64,000 nt of DNA from Segatella copri. Its GTDB lineage: Bacteria > Bacteroidota > Bacteroidia > Bacteroidales > Bacteroidaceae. The stretch spans positions 1,844,501 through 1,908,500 of the forward strand of contig NZ_CATKVU010000006.1 of NCBI RefSeq assembly GCF_949820605.1, given 5' to 3'. Numbering within the stretch: the first letter of the stretch is position 1; each line of letters starts with the position of its first letter. Below the pieces are notes generated by a model. That model was given only the letters and a program-made list of their open reading frames with translations, ran no database searches and was not told the DNA's origin. This document shows, piece by piece, positions 58,875-64,000 of the stretch. Both the position numbers and the translations under genes were made by a program.

Positions 58875-60440
58875 TTATCCTTCCTTTATCTTCCAATCAC
58901 TAATTGTCCGCTGATTACTATCGTAATTAACACCAATTTTGAACAAGCGTTTACCATCAGCAGAATATGGAATCAGATATCCCTTTTCATCTATCTGTTT
59001 GATTGCTTCTTCGGCAGAACCATCATACTTCAACTCGAAAACAAATACAGCATCAGGCATATACACAACGGCATCAGCCCTGCCTATTGCACTATCCTCC
59101 TCTACCCTCATATGGGCGCCCATCAGGTTGAAGATAAGATAGAACACCGTCTGGAAATCCCGTTCGTTCTTATTGCTCAAACGGTTGGAGATGCTGGCAA
59201 GATACGCTTTCAATCGAATCATTGCTCCCTCTACATCTCCATCATAAAGCATTTCCAGGAAATCACCTACCAAGCTGTTATTATCCAAAGATATTGGTGA
59301 AAGATAGTTAGGTGCAAGACTCTTGAGCATACCTATCTTTACCTCCCTGTTAGGATATTCCAGTGTATAACGATGCAGCATCGGGTTATACTTCTTGATG
59401 GTGAGATAACCACTCTGATAGAGCAATGGAAGCGCAGAAGTCATCATTTCCGGCGAAACATCAAAATCATCCACATCACATGATTTCTTCTCAATATCCA
59501 TCACATTAACGTGATACTTCTGCAGCGTCTTGATAAGATAAGTCGGCGTACCCGAGCCAAACCAGTAAGGAGCAATATCCCGTGCATTCAGTGCCTTTAC
59601 CAGGCTGAACGGATTGAATACATCTTCAGATTTCTTACTGAAATGATAGCCGTCGTAGAATCTTGTCAGCTCTGCCAGGCACTCCTCATACGTCATACCC
59701 AGGTCTTCTCCCAATGCCTCTATATCCGGTTTCATCTGAGTGGTAAGTTCCTTCTTGCTGATACCGCAGATAGCCGAATACTGGTCGAACATGCTGATAT
59801 TGTCTAGGTTATTCAGCTCGCTGAAGATGCTGAGCTGCGAGAACTTGGTGATACCCGTAATGAAGGTAAACTCCAGATATGGGTCGAGCTTTTTCAGAGG
59901 ACTGTAGAAGTTCTGCATGATGCGGCGGAGGGGCTGCAGGTTCTCCTTCTCATGTACCACATCCAGCAATGGGGCATCATATTCATCGATGATGACAACC
60001 GCCTTTTCGCCCGTTTGTTCATAAGCACGCTTTACGATACCATCCAGTCTTTCATTAGGATATTTTTCACCTTCTCCCTTACCGTATAGCTTTTCATAGG
60101 GCAAAAGCTGTAGATTCAGATAACTGTTCAAGGCATCAGCATCAAAGTGCTTGGCACCGCTCATATCAAAATGAAGCACAGGATGCTTCACCCATTCCTT
60201 CTCATAATCAGCTATTGCCAATCCCTTGAAGAGTTCCTTTCTACCCTCGAAATAAGCTTGAAGAGTAGAGGCAAAAAGCGACTTTCCGAATCGTCTTGGA
60301 CGACTCAGAAAGACATACTTCATACCTTTTTCTCTGAAATCCACGATGTATTTGGTCTTATCTACATAGAGATAACCTTTCTCGCGAATTTCTTCAAAAG
60401 TCTGAATTCCTACAGGATATTTATTTACTATTTTTACCAT
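58875..60440 (-). CDS. AAA-ATPase-like / PD-(D/E)XK nuclease family protein (second copy)
   Basis: 521 residues. N-terminal [20 protein letters not shown] and [11 protein letters not shown] are the family signature; Walker A region [16 protein letters not shown] (about 45-58) and Walker [15 protein letters not shown] (about 150). The C-terminal nuclease-like core shows [20 protein letters not shown], then [20 protein letters not shown], i.e. D-x(n)-ELK with a following Gln. Same two-domain architecture as the gene at 9.1 kb but a different subgroup. Own promoter; located between pectin-related genes without an obvious functional link. Confidence 0.88.
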   Translation of the reverse strand: MVKIVNKYPVGIQTFEEIREKGYLYVDKTKYIVDFREKGMKYVFLSRPRRFGKSLFASTLQAYFEGRKELFKGLAIADYEKEWVKHPVLHFDMSGAKHFDADALNSYLNLQLLPYEKLYGKGEGEKYPNERLDGIVKRAYEQTGEKAVVIIDEYDAPLLDVVHEKENLQPLRRIMQNFYSPLKKLDPYLEFTFITGITKFSQLSIFSELNNLDNISMFDQYSAICGISKKELTTQMKPDIEALGEDLGMTYEECLAELTRFYDGYHFSKKSEDVFNPFSLVKALNARDIAPYWFGSGTPTYLIKTLQKYHVNVMDIEKKSCDVDDFDVSPEMMTSALPLLYQSGYLTIKKYNPMLHRYTLEYPNREVKIGMLKSLAPNYLSPISLDNNSLVGDFLEMLYDGDVEGAMIRLKAYLASISNRLSNKNERDFQTVFYLIFNLMGAHMRVEEDSAIGRADAVVYMPDAVFVFELKYDGSAEEAIKQIDEKGYLIPYSADGKRLFKIGVNYDSNQRTISDWKIKEG

Positions 60441-60589
60441 ATTCCTACATGCTTTACGTTTTGCGCGGCTAAATTACAAAGAAAATCTGAATTAACCAAA
60501 GAAAAAATCAAATAACTTAACTTTCACTTATCAAGAAATGAAAGCACCCTCTATATACCTTACTAAAGTTTAGTAGTTTGTTTTTGCCT

Positions 60590-60620
60590 GCAAAAATACG
60601 ACTTAATTCTCATTTGGCAA
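60590..60620 (-). promoter_or_regulatory. Promoter of the 58.9-kb ATPase gene; contents of the gap 60441-60790
   Basis: TTG (60620-60618), a 19-nt spacer and TATTTTTGC (60598-60590) on the minus strand; leader about 145 nt. The 350-nt gap also holds operator-like copy 2 and the plus-strand -7 box of the pectinesterase gene. No further gene is seen. Confidence 0.65.
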
Positions 60621-60643
60621 AGAGAGATAAAAAGGTGGAAATG

Positions 60644-60661
60644 TACGAAAACGATTGCGTA
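60644..60661. promoter_or_regulatory. 18-bp near-palindrome, possible LacI-type operator (copy 2)
   Basis: TACGAAAACGATTGCGTA, one base different from copy 1. It is 147 nt upstream of the pectinesterase ATG and about 50 nt upstream of its -7 box, a position that suits an activator. Confidence 0.5.
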
Positions 60662-60712
60662 GCTTTTACAACAAAATTGAAACAAAAAGTTCTTAAATAG
60701 AAATAATAAGTG

Positions 60713-60721
60713 TAATTTTGC
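60713..60721 (+). promoter_or_regulatory. -7 box for the pectinesterase gene
   Basis: TAATTTTGC, 69 nt before the ATG. No TTG at the -33 position, consistent with dependence on an activator. Confidence 0.5.
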
Positions 60722-60790
60722 ACCAACAAACTTAAAATATAAACTGAAAATAAAAATTATAATAAGTATAACAACCTAAAAGGCAAACAA

Positions 60791-63700
60791 ATGAAAAAGA
60801 ATCTACTCAGATTTGGGCTCTTACTCATAGCCCTGTTTGTTATGGTAGCAGCAAATGCGCAAACCTACCAGAACGAAGAAGCTAGCGTTTCATGGCCGTT
60901 TAATGACGACAACTACGCTACGCAGTACACTAAATCACCAGAAAATGGTTTCAGTCTGGTTTCCGTAAACACCGGTGACTTGAAGTATTCTCTCAAGACA
61001 TCACAGACTACAAAAGACAAAGACGGAAACAAGATGGTCATGGCTGGTTTCGGTCCTGTTGGCACAACAAAAGCCGTAGAATGGACCGTAAAACCAAGCA
61101 AGGGTCTTACATTCACCCCAACATCTATCAGTACCTACGTAAACCGATTCGGTACAGATTCAGAAAATGGAGTAACCGTAACCGCCAAACTTAGCAACGG
61201 AACTTCTGTAGACTTGGGTAATTTCACGGCATTAAGAGAGAGCAAGACAACAGAGACTGACAAATATAAGGATCACGAAAACCTGACCAACCATATCGTC
61301 ATCCAGCTCACTGCCGAGCAGCAAGCCCAACTGACATCAGCTGAAGGCTTCACGCTAAGTTGCACCGTCGGCGTTGGCTCTAATAAGCAGCAAGGCTTTG
61401 CCGATGTACACATCAATGGTCTCTTGAACGGAACCGTTCAGCAGGTTGAACAGTACACCCTGTCGACTGCCGTTTCAACCGTAGGAGCAGGAACAGTCAA
61501 AGTATCTCCTGCAGGAACCGTATTTGATGCAGAGACATCAATCACCGTAACAGCAACAAAGAATTTCGGCTACAAATTTGTCAATTGGACAGATGCCAAT
61601 AATAAGGTGGTATCTACAGATGAAGCATACACCTTCTCTATCTCAACCAACACAGCATTGAAAGCAAACTTTGAGAAGATAAACACCTTCGCTTTGGATT
61701 ACAAGGTAGAAGGTGGTGCAAAAGACTATATGGTAAGCGCAACTCCTGCCCCAACCGTTGTTAACGGAAAGAATATGTATGAAGAGGGAACAGAAGTAAC
61801 CCTCACAGCCAGCAGCAACGACATCCTCACCTTTACCAACTGGAATGATGGTGAAACAGGAGCAGAACGCAAAATAAACATGAACGCTGACCAGTCATTC
61901 ACAGCAGCATATTCTGCAAAAGACTTCATCGCAGGCTGGGACTTCTATAAGTCAGCAAGAGAAGGTCGTACAGCAGACTTCGCTGCAGAAGACAACGATG
62001 TAGACCAGCTCATCCTGCGCGATGCTGACGGAAACGCATACGGTTGGCTCGACAAGAGCAACAGCGCAGGCGGCTACGAAGGAAAGAATGCTGCAGTAAA
62101 CTGGACCACAGTCAGCACCAAGCCACTGGGTGAGACCTACTGGCAGACCAAGGTCAACGCAACAGCCTTTACCGACATCAAGGTAAAGAGCAGCATGCTC
62201 TACAATTATAACGCATACGAAACATATAATGTAGAATACTCACTCAACGGAACCGACTGGACCAAAGTAGGTGCCATCAATATGCCAGGAGCCAAAGCCT
62301 GGACAGACGGAGAGTTTACTCTCCCATCCGATGCCAACAATAAGGCAGAAGTATACATCCGCTGGATTGCCGACAAGACTTCTTCTATCAAGGGAGCAAC
62401 AGGCAACAACGACGGAATTGCAATAGCAGGTATCTACATCACAGGTACTGCCCAGCTCGTAAACGACGGCAAGGCACCTGTACTCGTAAACACCGTACCA
62501 GCAGAAGGCGCAACCAACGCATCTGCCAACGGCAAGATTGTACTGACTTTTGATGAGAAGGTAAAACTCACCGACAACGCTGCAGCCACTCTCGGAACAG
62601 CAAAGATAGAAGGAACAGTATCAGGCAAGACCATCACCTTTGCATACAAAGGTTTGAACTACGCTACGGCTTATACCTTCACACTCGCTGCAGGCTCGGT
62701 AGCCGACCTGACAGACAATGCCACAGACCAGGCAATCGTTCTGAACTTCACTACCAAGACCAAGCCAGCTGTAACCAAGGCTCTCTACGACTTCATCATC
62801 CCAACCGACGGCGATTTCAAGGCAGCACTTGCAGCAGCAGCCAAGCGCACAGATACCAGCAAGCGTTTCCGCATCTTCATCAAGCAGGGCGACTACAAGA
62901 TTCCTGCAGATGAAAACAACAAGGTAACAGGCGGCGACGGTAAGAGTTATGCCAACCCAACCATTTATATGAATACGCCAAACGTATCTATTATCGGTGA
63001 GAGCATGGACAACACCTCTCTGACCAACACTGTTCCTAATACAGAATATAAGAACGAGAACAAGAAGACCCCAGCCAACGTATTGGAAGGTATCGGCAAG
63101 GGCGACGTACTCTGCCTGCAGAAGGAAGCTACGGGTACCTACTTCCAGGATCTGAAGATGTACAGCAGCATGGGCGACGACAAGGGTCGCGACATCGTAC
63201 TCAACGACCAGAGCAACAAGACCATCTGCAAGAACGTAAACCTCTGGGCTTACCAGGATACCTACGTATCAAACAACCAGAATGGTAAATTCTACTTCGA
63301 AGACGGAATCCTTCGTGGTCGTACCGACTACCTCTGCGGTAAGGGTGATGTATATTATAATAATGTAGAACTCTGGATCTGTGAAAAGGGAGGCTATCTC
63401 GCAGTTCCTTCTCAGCCTAAGAAGTATGGCTACATCTTCAAAGACTGTACTATCAAGGATGCTACTGAGGCAAAAGACCTGAATGGTAACTACACCTTAG
63501 GTCGTCCATGGGGCAAAGGCACACCTATTGCACTCTACATCGACACCAAGATGGAAGCTATCCCATCAGCAGCAGGATGGAACGAGATGAGTGGCGGTTA
63601 CCCTAAGCGTTTCGCAGAGTACAACTCTACCACATCAACAGGTAGTACAGTTGACCTCAAGGACAGAAAGAAAGTTTATGATGCCTACGACTCAAAGAAT

Positions 63701-64000
63701 GGTGACAATTATGTAAACCGTCGCAATGAAACAGCAGAAAGTCCTATCCTCGCAGCAGAGGAAGCTGCGTTCTACACTGTTGAAAACATAATGGGTCAGG
63801 ATGATGACTGGGATCCAACTGCAGCTACCGAGCAGGCATCAGCACCTAGCAAGGTTAAGCTGAACGGTACAACCCTCGCTTGGGACAACAACGACTACGC
63901 TCTTCTCTGGGCAGTATGCAAGAACGGCAAGGTAGTAGACTTCACCATCACTCCTAGCTATATCGTTGATGACGCCTCTGCAACATGGAGCGTACGTGCA
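60791..64000 (+). CDS. Multi-domain secreted pectinesterase (CE8), 3' end cut by the window
   Basis: 1070 codons without a stop. Signal peptide to about residue 23 (LLLIALFVMVAANAQ). Residues about 25-215 are a beta-rich domain; about 220-375 hold InlB-type/bacterial repeat domains (YKFVNWTDANNKVVSTDEAY; LTFTNWNDGETG); about 380-560 a carbohydrate-binding-like domain; about 560-655 a Big_5-like Ig domain (LVNTVPAEGATNASANGKIV). From about 665 comes the CE8 pectin methylesterase beta-helix: WAYQDTYVS (about 820), GRTDYLCGKG (catalytic Asp, about 845) and LGRPWGKG (about 902). It removes methyl esters so that galacturonan can be cut. Further domains lie beyond the edge. Confidence 0.9.
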   Translation, partial: MKKNLLRFGLLLIALFVMVAANAQTYQNEEASVSWPFNDDNYATQYTKSPENGFSLVSVNTGDLKYSLKTSQTTKDKDGNKMVMAGFGPVGTTKAVEWTVKPSKGLTFTPTSISTYVNRFGTDSENGVTVTAKLSNGTSVDLGNFTALRESKTTETDKYKDHENLTNHIVIQLTAEQQAQLTSAEGFTLSCTVGVGSNKQQGFADVHINGLLNGTVQQVEQYTLSTAVSTVGAGTVKVSPAGTVFDAETSITVTATKNFGYKFVNWTDANNKVVSTDEAYTFSISTNTALKANFEKINTFALDYKVEGGAKDYMVSATPAPTVVNGKNMYEEGTEVTLTASSNDILTFTNWNDGETGAERKINMNADQSFTAAYSAKDFIAGWDFYKSAREGRTADFAAEDNDVDQLILRDADGNAYGWLDKSNSAGGYEGKNAAVNWTTVSTKPLGETYWQTKVNATAFTDIKVKSSMLYNYNAYETYNVEYSLNGTDWTKVGAINMPGAKAWTDGEFTLPSDANNKAEVYIRWIADKTSSIKGATGNNDGIAIAGIYITGTAQLVNDGKAPVLVNTVPAEGATNASANGKIVLTFDEKVKLTDNAAATLGTAKIEGTVSGKTITFAYKGLNYATAYTFTLAAGSVADLTDNATDQAIVLNFTTKTKPAVTKALYDFIIPTDGDFKAALAAAAKRTDTSKRFRIFIKQGDYKIPADENNKVTGGDGKSYANPTIYMNTPNVSIIGESMDNTSLTNTVPNTEYKNENKKTPANVLEGIGKGDVLCLQKEATGTYFQDLKMYSSMGDDKGRDIVLNDQSNKTICKNVNLWAYQDTYVSNNQNGKFYFEDGILRGRTDYLCGKGDVYYNNVELWICEKGGYLAVPSQPKKYGYIFKDCTIKDATEAKDLNGNYTLGRPWGKGTPIALYIDTKMEAIPSAAGWNEMSGGYPKRFAEYNSTTSTGSTVDLKDRKKVYDAYDSKNGDNYVNRRNETAESPILAAEEAAFYTVENIMGQDDDWDPTAATEQASAPSKVKLNGTTLAWDNNDYALLWAVCKNGKVVDFTITPSYIVDDASATWSVRA

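Overview
The window looks like a chromosomal segment of a Bacteroidales bacterium, most likely Prevotella/Segatella (S. copri-like). The evidence is: the Bacteroidetes-type promoter (TTTG, about 20 nt, TAnnTTTGC) in front of many genes; a 1112-residue SecA; a fused FeoA-FeoB; family-specific proteins (DUF4105, DUF4837, DUF4922, DUF4924, Bacteroidetes LptE); and a GH28-GH105 pectinase. Genus is an inference from gene content and style; no 16S gene is present.

Layout. 1-2.6 kb: 5' part of an outer-membrane barrel gene (minus), a DUF4105 membrane protein and a small secreted protein. 2.8-8.9 kb: secA and feoAB, each closed by a strong terminator. 9.1-13.4 kb: an AAA-ATPase/PD-(D/E)XK protein, a tract of degenerate 22-nt repeats, a YbjJ-like MFS transporter and a secreted SGNH hydrolase. 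13.5-23.5 kb: a defence-type operon on the minus strand (SNF2 helicase, type III Mod, type III Res) with a leader of about 350 nt holding a large nested RNA structure and a terminator-like hairpin. Behind it lies a decayed DUF1016 (YhcG) gene. 23.6-29.8 kb: a repeat-bearing small protein, a YjbQ protein, an AmpG-like permease and a 1260-residue GT2-DUF4922-SpoIID fusion.

29.9-36.8 kb: rlmN, an unusually short membrane-protein gene, a DUF4837 lipoprotein gene, pdxA, a sigma-54-type regulator, lptE, a helical protein gene, secG and two identical tRNA-His genes whose promoter lies inside an inverted repeat. 36.9-37.9 kb: a complete IS982-family element with an 8-bp target duplication. 38-44.6 kb (minus): tsaC, fmt, a ClC channel with CBS domains, prfC, DUF4924 and LysE. 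44.9-45.9 kb: a ROK glucokinase. 46-53.1 kb (minus): a full tryptophan operon in the order trpL-D-C-F-A-B-E-G, with a Trp-Trp-Trp leader peptide and an attenuator. 53.4-54.8 kb: a 42-codon ORF, rpe and an ECF sigma factor. 55-64 kb: a pectin region with a GH28-GH105 fusion, a secreted protein frameshifted in its signal peptide, a second AAA/PD-(D/E)XK protein and a multi-domain pectinesterase cut by the window edge.

How it fits together. Most of the window is core housekeeping (protein export, iron uptake, tRNA/rRNA modification, translation, Trp and PLP synthesis, envelope biogenesis). Accessory content is the restriction operon, the IS element, the two AAA/PD-(D/E)XK genes and the pectin genes. 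The pectinesterase would remove methyl esters, the GH28 domain cut the polygalacturonan backbone and the GH105 domain process unsaturated oligomers. Two nearly identical 18-bp near-palindromes at matching distances upstream of two of these genes suggest shared control.
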